A DNA stretch of 15,663 bases from JBOGED01 sp050743625 (GCA_050743625.1 JBOGED010000398.1:1-15663), one strand, 5' to 3'. Numbered from the stretch's first letter, positions 1 through 6,755 are shown. Translations and numbers: made by a program. The notes: a model not told the origin generated them from the sequence alone.

Positions 1-16
1 CCTCCGTATACGGAGG
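1..16. terminator. 16-nt perfect palindrome at window edge
   Basis: CCTCCGTATACGGAGG reads the same on both strands. It lies 72 bp beyond the stop codon of the nitrile hydratase accessory gene, so a bidirectional terminator hairpin or a protein-binding palindrome is possible. There is no T-tract, and the palindrome may continue left of the window. The remaining sequence to position 88 shows no supported gene. Confidence 0.3.
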
Positions 17-88
17 AATCCTGCAGTTGAGCCGGGCCGTCCATCAAGCTCGAGCGCATGATGCCCGACTGCCTATCCGCGCGAGCCC

Positions 89-424
89 TTAGTGGCTGTG
101 GTCCGACCGGTGCGCGATTGAGTGCGCTCGCTCGTCGATCTCGTAGGTCGAGGTCAGCTCGCGATCCGACGCCAGCTGCTCTAGCGCGTGGAGCCAGCAG
201 CGGTAGTAGCTCCAAGGCTCGCCGGACTCGTGGTCCCGCTCCCATGTGGTGATCGAGGCGATCAGATGCTGGCGGAACTCTTCCCATCCGAACACGCCGT
301 GATCGACAAGCGCGAAGACGAGGCCGAACGCTCGGCTTTCCCAGGGCTCGGTGAATATCAGCTCACCGTTGCGCCGCGGCGGGGCGGCGGGACCCTCGAT
401 GTCGAGCTGAACGAGGGCGGTCAC
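89..424 (-). CDS. nitrile hydratase accessory (activator) protein
   Basis: This 111-aa protein resembles the small NHase accessory/activator family (NhhG/NhlE-like; N-terminal half related to the beta subunit), which assists cobalt insertion and maturation of the alpha subunit. Seen: the family block FTEPWESRAFGL near residues 24-34, an aromatic G-x-F-x-W-x-E-F segment near 43-50, and YYRCWLHALEQL near 73-84. The start chosen is GTG at 424, whose GTGA overlaps the alpha-subunit stop by 4 bp; a longer reading frame to 565 lies entirely inside the alpha gene. The His-rich tail (HSIAHRSDHSH) could bind metal, which is inference. It is the last gene of the beta-alpha-accessory order typical of cobalt nitrile hydratases. 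Confidence 0.9.
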   Translation of the reverse strand: MTALVQLDIEGPAAPPRRNGELIFTEPWESRAFGLVFALVDHGVFGWEEFRQHLIASITTWERDHESGEPWSYYRCWLHALEQLASDRELTSTYEIDERAHSIAHRSDHSH

Positions 425-1011
425 GATGCCGGCGACGAGGCCCGCGCGATACCGACCATGGCATCGCGGGTAACCAGTGAAGCCAGCTCCTCCTCCGAGA
501 GGTCTTGCGTTCCCTCGGGCCGCTCGGGAAGGACCATGTACCGCACCTCTGAGCTTGAGTCCCAAACCTTGACGGTGACATCGTCGGAAAGCTCAACACC
601 CAGCTCGGCCAGCAGCGTGCGCGGCTCGCGGACCATCCGCGAGCGATAGGCGGGATCCTTGTACCAGCCGGGCGGCAGGCCCAGGACCGGCCACGGGTAG
701 CAGGAGCACAGCGTGCAGACGACGACGTTGTGGACGTCCGGTGTCTGCTCGAGCACGACGATGTGCTCGCCCTGGGGTCCCTTGAAGCCCATCTCCGCGA
801 TCGCGCCGGTGCCGTCGGAGAGCAGCTTGGCCCGGTACTCCTCGTCGACCCAAGCCCGGGCGACGACCTTCGCGCCGTTCATCGGGCCGATGTCGTTCTC
901 GTACATGGAGATGAACTTGTCCATCATCGAGGGATCGACGAGCTTGCGCTCCACCAAGATCGCTTCCAGGGCCGCCGTCCGTACGGCGATGGGTGGCCGA
1001 GCGGTGGTCAC
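421..1011 (-). CDS. nhhA: cobalt-type nitrile hydratase alpha subunit
   Basis: This is the catalytic metal-binding subunit of nitrile hydratase, which hydrates nitriles to amides in the cytoplasm. The 196-aa length is normal for the family. The metal-claw motif C-T-L-C-S-C occupies residues 99-104, followed by YPWPVLGLPPGWYK. Thr after the first Cys marks the cobalt class; iron enzymes have Ser. Two of the Cys are oxidised to sulfinic and sulfenic acids in known enzymes. The C-terminal block around residues 154-170 (SEVRYMVLPERPEGTQD) closely resembles the high-molecular-mass enzyme of Rhodococcus rhodochrous J1 as I recall it. Start is GTG at 1011, overlapping the beta stop by GTGA, so translation is probably coupled. 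The symbol is by similarity. Confidence 0.95.
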   Translation of the reverse strand: MTTARPPIAVRTAALEAILVERKLVDPSMMDKFISMYENDIGPMNGAKVVARAWVDEEYRAKLLSDGTGAIAEMGFKGPQGEHIVVLEQTPDVHNVVVCTLCSCYPWPVLGLPPGWYKDPAYRSRMVREPRTLLAELGVELSDDVTVKVWDSSSEVRYMVLPERPEGTQDLSEEELASLVTRDAMVGIARASSPAS

Positions 1012-1670
1012 GACGCGGCCTCCAGGTAGCTCTCGTACAGGTCGATGGACAGGTCGAACGGCTCCGCGTCCGGTCCCCACAGCTCCTTCGAGTCGAACTG
1101 CACGGAGTAGACGTGCTGAGCGTTCTCGCCAAGGAAGTGCGCGTGAGTATCGGGGAGCAACGCGGCCGGCTGGATGTGCCGCACCACGCCCGTACGCCCT
1201 CGAACGTATCGGGGAAGCCGGGTGTGGCCCGCCCGGCCGAAGCGCCTGGTCTGCACCCGGTCGCCTACCTTGAACTTGGGGTGGTCCTCGATCTGCCGGA
1301 GAGAGCCCGGCCCCGTGGCGCTGTAATCGGGCTTGTTCGGCACCGGATCGGGTGGCTCCTCGACATCCTCGCCGGCCAGCCTGCGCGCCCGCGCGTCGAC
1401 CGCGCCAGGCGCGATGACCTGGCTGTCGAGGAGCAGCAGCTCGGCCATGTTGAGCCACCGGCCGTAGTAGCCCTCACCGAAGTAATGGACATGGTCCAGC
1501 CGATCGAGCGCGTGCCGGAAGGCGTCGAGGTTCGTCCCCGACACCCGCATCGACAGCAGCGCCATCGCGAACGCGCGCCGCTCCCATTCCTCTTTGAATA
1601 CCGGCTCGTCAGGGTCGACGATCAATGCCCCGAAACCGTGCATTCCACCGATATCGGCGATCCCATCCAC
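1008..1670 (-). CDS. nhhB: nitrile hydratase beta subunit
   Basis: The 220-aa beta subunit pairs with alpha to form the active enzyme. The N-terminus MDGIADIGGMHGFG matches the family opening MDGIHDTGGM. I therefore start at GTG 1670, which has AGGGG five bases upstream; GTG 1685 would add five residues. The C-terminal domain carries FKVGDRVQTR (133-142), GHTRLPRYVRGRTG (148-161), VYSVQF (187-192) and ELWGPDAE (196-203), all conserved in the SH3-like beta fold that shields the active site. Beta precedes alpha, the order seen in cobalt-type operons. A TTGACA promoter-like sequence lies just upstream. Confidence 0.95.
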   Translation of the reverse strand: MDGIADIGGMHGFGALIVDPDEPVFKEEWERRAFAMALLSMRVSGTNLDAFRHALDRLDHVHYFGEGYYGRWLNMAELLLLDSQVIAPGAVDARARRLAGEDVEEPPDPVPNKPDYSATGPGSLRQIEDHPKFKVGDRVQTRRFGRAGHTRLPRYVRGRTGVVRHIQPAALLPDTHAHFLGENAQHVYSVQFDSKELWGPDAEPFDLSIDLYESYLEAAS

Positions 1671-1709
1671 GCCATCCCCTGTCACGCGAAGGATGTCCTA
1701 CCTGGCGGG

Positions 1710-1739
1710 ATTCTCGCCGGCCGGTGGAACTATTGTCAA
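1710..1739 (-). promoter_or_regulatory. candidate promoter for nitrile hydratase genes
   Basis: On the minus strand TTGACA (1739-1734) is followed after 18 bp by GAGAAT (1715-1710, 4 of 6 matches to TATAAT). It lies in the 75-bp gap between the 62-aa gene and the beta subunit and would start transcription near 1703, about 33 nt before the GTG start. The -35 box is perfect and the -10 box mediocre. It could express the hydratase independently of the upstream gene pair. Confidence 0.4.
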
Positions 1740-1745
1740 CGTCGG

Positions 1746-1934
1746 TCAGAGTTCGGAGTTGTACGTGATGGTCACTCGCTCGTCGCCTCGAACGAGGACG
1801 GTGTCACTCGGGGTGCGCAGGCTCGGCTCGAGGACGAATCCCTCATCGATGAGCTCGAGCCACGCCGCATCGGCTCCGTCCTGGTCGGTCACCCGTTCGG
1901 CGGGCGTGTTGCGAGGGTCGGTGATGGTGAACAT
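1746..1934 (-). CDS. 62-aa conserved-looking small protein, unknown function
   Basis: I do not recognise this family. The 62-aa product is acidic, has no Cys, no signal peptide and no membrane segment. It starts MFTITDPRNTPAERVTDQDG and ends VRGDERVTITYNSEL, suggesting a short alpha/beta fold with a final beta hairpin. The start is well supported: ATG 1934 follows GGGGAGG with 8-nt spacing and lies one base after the TGA of the AIR-synthase-like gene (TGAGATG), so the two are probably translationally coupled. Its position between that gene and nitrile hydratase suggests a role in the same nitrile-linked process, for example as a small partner protein; this is inference. A longer same-frame reading to 2210 overlaps the upstream gene and is unlikely. 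Confidence 0.7.
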   Translation of the reverse strand: MFTITDPRNTPAERVTDQDGADAAWLELIDEGFVLEPSLRTPSDTVLVRGDERVTITYNSEL

Positions 1935-1935
1935 C

Positions 1936-2952
1936 TCACGGCCTCCCCTGCCCGGGATCGGCGAGGCGCAAACTCCCGCCTTTCGGCTGCCCCAGCCCGG
2001 TGACGCGTTCGGTGGTGAGGTCCAGGACGAGGGCGGTGGTATCGCCGAGGCGGGCGCGGAGGTGGCCGCTGTGGTCCAGGGTGCCGACCGGTGCGCAGGT
2101 GAGGTTGCGCTCGTGGAACGCCGAGACGCAGGCGGCGGTGTGTTCGGGCGGCGCGCAGAGCAGGAAGCCGTAGGAGGGAAACACGCCGAGCCAGGTCTCC
2201 AGTGGGACATCCGCGGGGCGTGGGAGGGCGTCGAGGTCGATCGTGACGCCGCAGCTGGTGGGTTCGAGCAGCATGGCGAGGGAGCCGAGGAGACCGGCCA
2301 TGCTCACGTCCTTGGCCGCGACCGCGTAGCCGGCGTCCGCGAGGTCGGCGAGCAGCGCGACATCGCCCTGGACTCGCGCGCCGCGTTGGTCGAGCGACGG
2401 ATAGAACGGAAAGCGCTGGTGGAGATGTCCGTGCAGGTTGGCGGCATAAAGCAAGATTTGGCCCGGAGCCGCATGGCGGGTGGAAAGCGTGGTGGAGGCG
2501 GTGCCGAACGCGAACGCGGACAGCGCGGGTGGGCCGTCATGGATCGTGAGGTGGCCGCCGACGATCGGAACGTCGTAGAGGCGAGCAGCGTGGCGAAGGC
2601 CCTCGAGGATCCGGCGGGCGACCGGCTCAGAGGCGACCATCGTGTCGACGATTCCCAGGCAGCGACCGCCCATGGCCGCGATGTCGTTGACGTTGGCGAT
2701 GACCGCGCCCACCCCAGCCCCGAACGGGTCCTGCGCGACGAACTCGGGGAGGAGCGCCTCGCCAGCAGCGAGTAATCGCACATCATGCTCGCCAGCCAGC
2801 GGGATCGCCGCGGCATCGTCTCCTGGACCGGACACCCAGTCCGTCGGGCCAAGCGTCTGCGTGACCAGGCCGAGCGCCGCCTTGGCACGCAGCCCTGGAT
2901 GGTCACGCGCTGCCTGGACGATCCTGCGGAGCATCGTGGCACGGTCTGGCAC
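1936..2952 (-). CDS. AIR synthase-related protein (sll0787-like, PurM/SelD fold)
   Basis: This 338-aa protein belongs to the PurM/SelD/ThiL/HypE ATP-binding superfamily. The N-terminal domain shows GPGDDAAAIP (42-51), the Mg-ATP Asp pair, and NVNDIAAMGG (87-96). VPIVGGH near 125-131 and a C-terminal domain with AAKDVSMAGLLGSLAML follow. The pattern LLPEFVAQDPFGAG before NVND resembles the sll0787 subfamily of Nit1C nitrilase clusters; this assignment is from memory of the family. The exact reaction is not known. Start GTG 2952 has AGGAG seven bases upstream; ATG 2934 is the alternative and ATG 2991 would run into the divergent gene. It ends one base before the 62-aa gene, so the pair forms an operon pointing into nitrile hydratase. 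Confidence 0.8.
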   Translation of the reverse strand: MPDRATMLRRIVQAARDHPGLRAKAALGLVTQTLGPTDWVSGPGDDAAAIPLAGEHDVRLLAAGEALLPEFVAQDPFGAGVGAVIANVNDIAAMGGRCLGIVDTMVASEPVARRILEGLRHAARLYDVPIVGGHLTIHDGPPALSAFAFGTASTTLSTRHAAPGQILLYAANLHGHLHQRFPFYPSLDQRGARVQGDVALLADLADAGYAVAAKDVSMAGLLGSLAMLLEPTSCGVTIDLDALPRPADVPLETWLGVFPSYGFLLCAPPEHTAACVSAFHERNLTCAPVGTLDHSGHLRARLGDTTALVLDLTTERVTGLGQPKGGSLRLADPGQGRP

Positions 2953-2963
2953 TAAAGGTCTCC

Positions 2964-2969
2964 TACTAT
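2964..2969 (+). promoter_or_regulatory. candidate -10 box, leaderless methyltransferase start
   Basis: TACTAT fits the actinobacterial TANNNT -10 consensus and ends 8 nt before ATG 2978, the distance expected for a leaderless transcript. No -35 box is evident. Only 25 bp separate the two divergent start codons (2952 and 2978), which leaves no room for a normal leader. Confidence 0.4.
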
Positions 2970-2977
2970 GGGTGCCC

Positions 2978-3757
2978 ATGGCGAGATCCACACCGTACTT
3001 CTCCGACCATGACCAGCCTGGTGAGCGGCGCCGCCTGGCGATTATGGAAGAGTGCTACGACCCGGCGACGATCCGCCGCCTGGAGGTGATCGGTGTCACC
3101 GATGGGTGGTCCTGCCTGGAGGTTGGCGCGGGTGGCGGCTCGATCGCGCGCTGGTTTGCCCGGCGGGTTGGGCCGAGCGGGCGGGTCGTAGCCACCGACC
3201 TGGATACCCGGTTCTTCGAGGATGTGGCCGCGGATAACGTCGAGGTCTGGCGTCACGACATCGCCACCGACCCCCTTCCGACCGCGGAATTCGACGTCGT
3301 GCACGTGCGCTGGCTGTTCGACCTGTTGCCAGCACGAGACCAGTGTCTCGCGAAGCTGGCGACCGCGCTGAAGCCAGGGGGATGGCTGCTCGACGAAGAG
3401 CCCGACATATTTCCCTCCGCAGGCGAGACCGCGGAGGCCTACCGCACGTTCGTCGAGGCCCTGGCCACCCTGGCGCTGGAGGACGGCCTGGACTCGCGGT
3501 GGGCGCGGACGCTGCCCGCGGGGTTGACCGCCGCCGGGTTGGCCGATGTCGGAGCCGAGGTGGATATGGACCTCTACCGCGGTGGCTCTCCGTTGGCCGA
3601 GGCCCGGTGGCTGGGCTTCGAGCAGATGCGGCGACCCGCCCTGGAGTCCGGGATCCTCACCGAGGCCGCCTTCGACCAGGGCCTGGCTTGCCTGTCGGAT
3701 CCCGACTTGTGGCTGATGGACTTCGCCACCGTCGCGGCCTGGGGCCGCGCGCCGTAG
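2978..3757 (+). CDS. class I SAM-dependent methyltransferase
   Basis: This 259-aa Rossmann-type methyltransferase has motif I CLEVGAGGGSIARWFA (46-61), the acidic ribose-binding residue in VVATDLD (70-76), a motif IV-like EFDVVHVRWLFDLLP (104-118) and LKPGGWLLDEEPD (131-143). It matches the broad methyltransf_11/25 type, whose substrates are usually small molecules. The substrate cannot be read from sequence. The N-terminal block (RRLAIMEECYDPATIRRLE) is typical of this subgroup and supports ATG 2978. It is transcribed away from the nitrile hydratase region and has no plus-strand partner. It ends before a large palindromic element that separates it from convergent psuG. Confidence 0.85.
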   Translation: MARSTPYFSDHDQPGERRRLAIMEECYDPATIRRLEVIGVTDGWSCLEVGAGGGSIARWFARRVGPSGRVVATDLDTRFFEDVAADNVEVWRHDIATDPLPTAEFDVVHVRWLFDLLPARDQCLAKLATALKPGGWLLDEEPDIFPSAGETAEAYRTFVEALATLALEDGLDSRWARTLPAGLTAAGLADVGAEVDMDLYRGGSPLAEARWLGFEQMRRPALESGILTEAAFDQGLACLSDPDLWLMDFATVAAWGRAP

Positions 3758-3804
3758 CCTGGATCGACCGAGGCGCGCGGCGCCCCGCGCGGGTGATGCC
3801 GCGT

Positions 3805-3846
3805 GTGTGCTGGATACGCGCCATATGTGTCGCGTATCCAGCACAC
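3805..3846. repeat. palindromic repeat copy 1, probable bidirectional terminator
   Basis: Perfect 16-bp inverted arms (GTGTGCTGGATACGCG at 3805-3820, complement at 3831-3846) flank a 10-nt near-palindromic centre with two mismatches. The 38-nt core (3807-3844) matches copy 2 at 6717-6754 almost base for base. It lies between the convergent ends of the methyltransferase (3757) and psuG (3925). There is no T-tract, so if it terminates transcription it does so as an I-shaped, bidirectional hairpin. Confidence 0.8.
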
Positions 3847-3924
3847 AACCACGCCTGGGATACCGGCTGGGCCATCACCGCGGAAATACGCACGCAAGCG
3901 TTCATAAAGAGCCGCATGCGCTGG

Positions 3925-4833
3925 TCACAGCGCTCGCGCGATCCTGGCGGCCAGGCGAGCGTTTGCGAGGGCGAGGACGGTGTTGGCGCGGATGGTGGCG
4001 CCGGCGGTGGCCTCGTGGAGGTGTGAGAGCAGGAACGGCGTGGTGGCTTTGCCCTCCAGGCCAGAGGCGGCAAGAGCGGCGAGCGCGGAGGCCAACGCCA
4101 CCTCGTGGACGGCGGGGCCCAGAGCAGTGTCGTCTGGAGGTGGGTTCGCGATCACCATCCCACGGCCGCCGAAGGCGTGGTGTGCGGCGATCATGCGGGC
4201 GGCCGTGTGTGGGTCGCCGGCCTGCCATTCCAGGTCATGGCCGCTGTCCTTGACGTAGAAGCCAGGCAGGCGCCTCGTTTGGTACCCGACGACAGGCACG
4301 CCCAGCGTCTCCAGCCGCTCGAGCGTCGCGGGGATGTCCAAGACCGACTTCACCCCCGAGCAGACGACCCCGACGGGGACATGGGCGAGCGCAACGAGGT
4401 CGGCGGACTCGTCCCAGGTGCCGCGCCAGGTGTCGCCAGCCGCGCGGTGCACCCCACCGAGCCCACCGGTCGCAAAGATGCGGATACCCGCCAGCGCGGC
4501 CAGCGCGGCGGTGCTCGCCACCGTGGTCGCGCCGTCCGTCTCGTTGACCAACGCGGGCGCGAGGTCGCGGATACCCAGCTTCGCGGCGCCGCGGGTGACC
4601 AGCTGCGCCAGCTCGTCGGGGCGGAGCCCAACCGTCGGCACGCCTCCCACCACGCCAACCGTGGCGGGCACCGCACCCTCGCCACGCACCGCGGCCTCCA
4701 GCTGCTCGGCCACGTCGAGATTGTGGGGTCGGGGCAACCCATGGACGACGAGGGTGCTCTCCAGCGCCACGATGGGCTGGCCGCTGGCGAGCGCCGCGGT
4801 GACCTCACCCGAGATGTGGAGGGGTGCGTTCAT
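3925..4833 (-). CDS. psuG: pseudouridine-5'-phosphate glycosidase
   Basis: PsuG reversibly cleaves pseudouridine 5'-phosphate to uracil and ribose 5-phosphate, the second step of pseudouridine degradation. The 302-aa length is normal. Family landmarks are VALESTLVVHGLPRPHN (22-38, containing a conserved Glu), VNETDGATTVAST (96-108), ATGGLGGVHR (121-130), VVCSGVKSVLDIPATLE (156-172) with Lys162 matching the Schiff-base lysine of E. coli YeiN, and ANPPPDD in the C-terminal third. No psuK kinase gene is beside it, so pseudouridine phosphorylation must occur elsewhere. ATG 4833 has only a weak ribosome-binding site. It lies 69 bp downstream of the OsmC gene on the same strand and may share a transcript. 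Confidence 0.95.
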   Translation of the reverse strand: MNAPLHISGEVTAALASGQPIVALESTLVVHGLPRPHNLDVAEQLEAAVRGEGAVPATVGVVGGVPTVGLRPDELAQLVTRGAAKLGIRDLAPALVNETDGATTVASTAALAALAGIRIFATGGLGGVHRAAGDTWRGTWDESADLVALAHVPVGVVCSGVKSVLDIPATLERLETLGVPVVGYQTRRLPGFYVKDSGHDLEWQAGDPHTAARMIAAHHAFGGRGMVIANPPPDDTALGPAVHEVALASALAALAASGLEGKATTPFLLSHLHEATAGATIRANTVLALANARLAARIARAL

Positions 4834-4902
4834 CCGCGACCAGCCACGATGTTTCCTATAGTGAACAAATCGAAGACTATGATGGACGGTATGCGCGAGC
4901 GG

Positions 4903-5286
4903 TCAGCGATCCACGACGTACTCCACGGCTGGGCTCGTGTCCAGGGTGTTCGAGACATAGCAAGAGCGGATCGCCGCCGGTATCAGTGCCTCGACCTCGT
5001 CCGGTGGATGCGTCGAGTGAATCTCCAGCTGGATGTTGGCGAACCGCAGCCGCGCGTACGACGCCGTGGCATGAACCTCCAGGTCGGGCAGGTCGATGCC
5101 CCGCTTGCGCGCCACGTGCGCCAGCGCCATCGAGAAGCACGAGGCGAGCGCCGCGAGCAACAGCTCGGTGGGCATCGGCCCGGCGTCGGTACCTCCCTGG
5201 TCCGCCGGCTCGTCGGCGACAAGCTCGAAGTCCCGCATTCGCACGCGGCAGCGATAGCCGCCCTCCCATGAGGAGCTGATCTTCAT
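4903..5286 (-). CDS. OsmC/Ohr family protein
   Basis: The 127-aa protein has the layout of OsmC-like thiol peroxidases, which reduce organic hydroperoxides. An N-terminal beta sheet (WEGGYRCRVRMRDFELVADEP) is followed by GPMPTELLLAALASCFSMAL (36-55) with Cys50, and by SCYVSNTL (108-115) with Cys109, the usual redox pair. A Pro-Thr-Glu-Leu start to the central helix is also conserved. Peroxidase activity is inferred; some family members have other or unknown roles. ATG 5286 follows TAGGAT by 8 nt, suggesting a leaderless transcript. The start codon overlaps the conserved upstream coding region of the divergent DUF1116 gene. Confidence 0.88.
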   Translation of the reverse strand: MKISSSWEGGYRCRVRMRDFELVADEPADQGGTDAGPMPTELLLAALASCFSMALAHVARKRGIDLPDLEVHATASYARLRFANIQLEIHSTHPPDEVEALIPAAIRSCYVSNTLDTSPAVEYVVDR

Positions 5287-5294
5287 CGCGGCTG

Positions 5295-5300
5295 ATCCTA
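5295..5300 (-). promoter_or_regulatory. candidate -10 box, leaderless OsmC start
   Basis: On the minus strand TAGGAT (5300-5295) lies exactly 8 nt before ATG 5286, the same geometry as the methyltransferase promoter at 2964. No -35 motif is clear. It lies inside the probable N-terminal codons of the DUF1116 gene on the other strand. Confidence 0.35.
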
Positions 5301-5353
5301 ACCCGATCCCCGTCCTGCCCGAGACCGTCCGCGCCGTCAACGTTGGCCTCGCC

Positions 5354-6709
5354 ATGCTCGGCGAGTCGCTGCGTGTGCAGGGCGTCGAGGTGGTAGACGT
5401 CGACTGGCGGATCCCCGCGGGCGGGGACCCCGCCCTCGTCGGCGCGCTCACCCGCCTGTACGGCCCGCGCGCCGCGGCGATCGAGGCCGCCAACCGTGAG
5501 GTGCTCACCCGTCTCGACAAGGGCGCGCCGGTGGTCGTGGGTGTGGCGCCCGCCCACCGTGTCGTGCCGGGCATGGACGAGCGCACCGTCCTGCACCCGG
5601 GACCTGGGTTGCCATGGGAAGAGTTCTGTGACCCGCTGCGCCGCTCGGTTCGCGCCGCGGTGATCGCGGAGGGCTGGGCCGCCGACCCGGACGGGGCGGA
5701 GGCGTGTGTTTCCGGTGGAGAGGTGCGCCTGGAGCCGGCGAACTGGCACGCGGCCGCCGTCCCCATGGCCACCGCGCTCGGCCCCACCGCTCCCGTCTGG
5801 GTGATCGAGCACCCGCAAGGTGGCAACCGAGCGTTCTCCGGGATCAACCAGGGACCCGGGAAGGCCCCATGGTTCGGGGTGGAAACCCCCGAGGCGGTCG
5901 ACCGGCTCGTATGGCTGAGGGAGGAGGCGGGACCGGTCCTCGACGCGGCGTTGCAAGGATCGGGGCCGGTCGACGTGTTCCGCATCGCCGCCCAGGGCCT
6001 ACAGATGGGCGACGACGTGCACATGCGGGTCCAAGCCGCCACGAACCACCTGATCCGCCACCTGCTGCCGCACTTGGCCGGCCAGGATGATCCGCGGCGG
6101 GTGGCGGTCGCCCGGTTCCTGTCCGCGAACCACCTGTTCTTCCTGAACCTCGCGATGGCCGCCGCGAAGGCGATCGCGGACTGGGCCGCGACCGTCTCGG
6201 GATCGAGCATCGTGATCGGGATGGCCCGCAACGGCACGACCTTCGGTATCCGCCTCGCCGGCATGCCCGACCGTTGGTTCGTCGCACCCGCGCCCGAGGT
6301 CGGCCAGGCGCTGTACCACCCCGGCTTCGGTCCCGACGACGCCGCGGGAGACATCGGCGACAGCGCGGTCCTCGAGCTGGTCGGGTTGGGTGGCCCCGCC
6401 GCGGCGGCCTCCCCGGCCGTGGCCGGCTTCCTGGGGCGAGGCGTCGACGAGGCCATCGCTACGACCGAGGACATGGAGAGGATCTGCGCGGGAAGCAGCA
6501 CGCGCTTCCAGATCCCATACCTCGAGTTCCGTGGAACCCCGCTCGGGGTCGACGTGCGCAAGGTCGTCGAGCTGGAGCTGACACCTCACATCAACACCGG
6601 CATCCTGCACGCTCGGGACGGGACCGGTCAGGTCGGCGCTGGCATCGCCGAGGCCCCGCTCGCCTGCTTCCAGGAAGCGCTCCTGGCGCTGGACGCAACC
6701 GGGACGTGA
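5354..6709 (+). CDS. DUF1116 family protein (YahG/YlbE-like)
   Basis: From the first ATG this is 451 aa. It matches DUF1116 proteins such as E. coli YahG throughout: VVPGMDERTVLHPGPGLPWE, VRLEPANWHAAAVPMA, AAQGLQMGDDVHMR, SANHLFFLNLAMAAAKA, MARNGTTFGIRLAG, GDSAVLELVGLGG and a C-terminal HINTGILHARDGTGQVGAG block. E. coli YlbE has been linked to an oxamic transcarbamylase with FdrA and YlbF; neither partner nor a carbamate kinase is visible here, so that role is only a possibility. The conserved opening TVRAVNVGLAM... begins upstream of 5354, so the real start is near 5285 without an ATG, GTG or TTG in frame. AGGAG at 5271-5275 is nine bases before an ATC at 5285. The gene ends 7 bp before a palindromic terminator. 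Confidence 0.85.
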   Translation: MLGESLRVQGVEVVDVDWRIPAGGDPALVGALTRLYGPRAAAIEAANREVLTRLDKGAPVVVGVAPAHRVVPGMDERTVLHPGPGLPWEEFCDPLRRSVRAAVIAEGWAADPDGAEACVSGGEVRLEPANWHAAAVPMATALGPTAPVWVIEHPQGGNRAFSGINQGPGKAPWFGVETPEAVDRLVWLREEAGPVLDAALQGSGPVDVFRIAAQGLQMGDDVHMRVQAATNHLIRHLLPHLAGQDDPRRVAVARFLSANHLFFLNLAMAAAKAIADWAATVSGSSIVIGMARNGTTFGIRLAGMPDRWFVAPAPEVGQALYHPGFGPDDAAGDIGDSAVLELVGLGGPAAAASPAVAGFLGRGVDEAIATTEDMERICAGSSTRFQIPYLEFRGTPLGVDVRKVVELELTPHINTGILHARDGTGQVGAGIAEAPLACFQEALLALDATGT

Positions 6710-6716
6710 GCGTTGC

Positions 6717-6754
6717 GTGCTGGATACGCGACATATATGTCGCGTATCCAGCAC
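6717..6754. repeat. palindromic repeat copy 2, probable bidirectional terminator
   Basis: A perfect 38-nt palindrome: half-site GTGCTGGATACGCGACATA followed by its exact complement. It fills the 46-bp gap between the DUF1116 stop (6709) and the convergent dehydrogenase stop (6756). The near-identity to copy 1 and the same convergent placement support a shared function in termination or insulation. No poly-T run follows on either strand. Confidence 0.85.
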
Positions 6755-6755
6755 A

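Noticed and set aside
1012..1458. N-terminal extension of the nitrile hydratase alpha frame
   Set aside because: The extra 149 residues overlap the beta gene out of frame and are Arg/Ala-rich; GTG 1011 with GTGA overlap gives the normal family length.
1594..2775. 393-aa plus-strand open frame
   Set aside because: It runs antisense across the AIR-synthase-like gene, the 62-aa gene and the start of the nitrile hydratase beta gene, with low-complexity sequence and no recognisable motif.
3807..3844. Short peptides such as CWIRDIYVAYPAH encoded in several frames
   Set aside because: They are only translations of the repeated palindrome, which explains why the same peptide appears at 3807, 6717 and on both strands.
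4105..5271. 388-aa plus-strand open frame
   Set aside because: It is antisense to psuG and the OsmC gene, both of which have diagnostic motifs.
3805..6754. CRISPR array or insertion-sequence ends
   Set aside because: The copies are about 2.9 kb apart, each is an internal palindrome at a gene end, and no transposase, spacers or cas genes are present.
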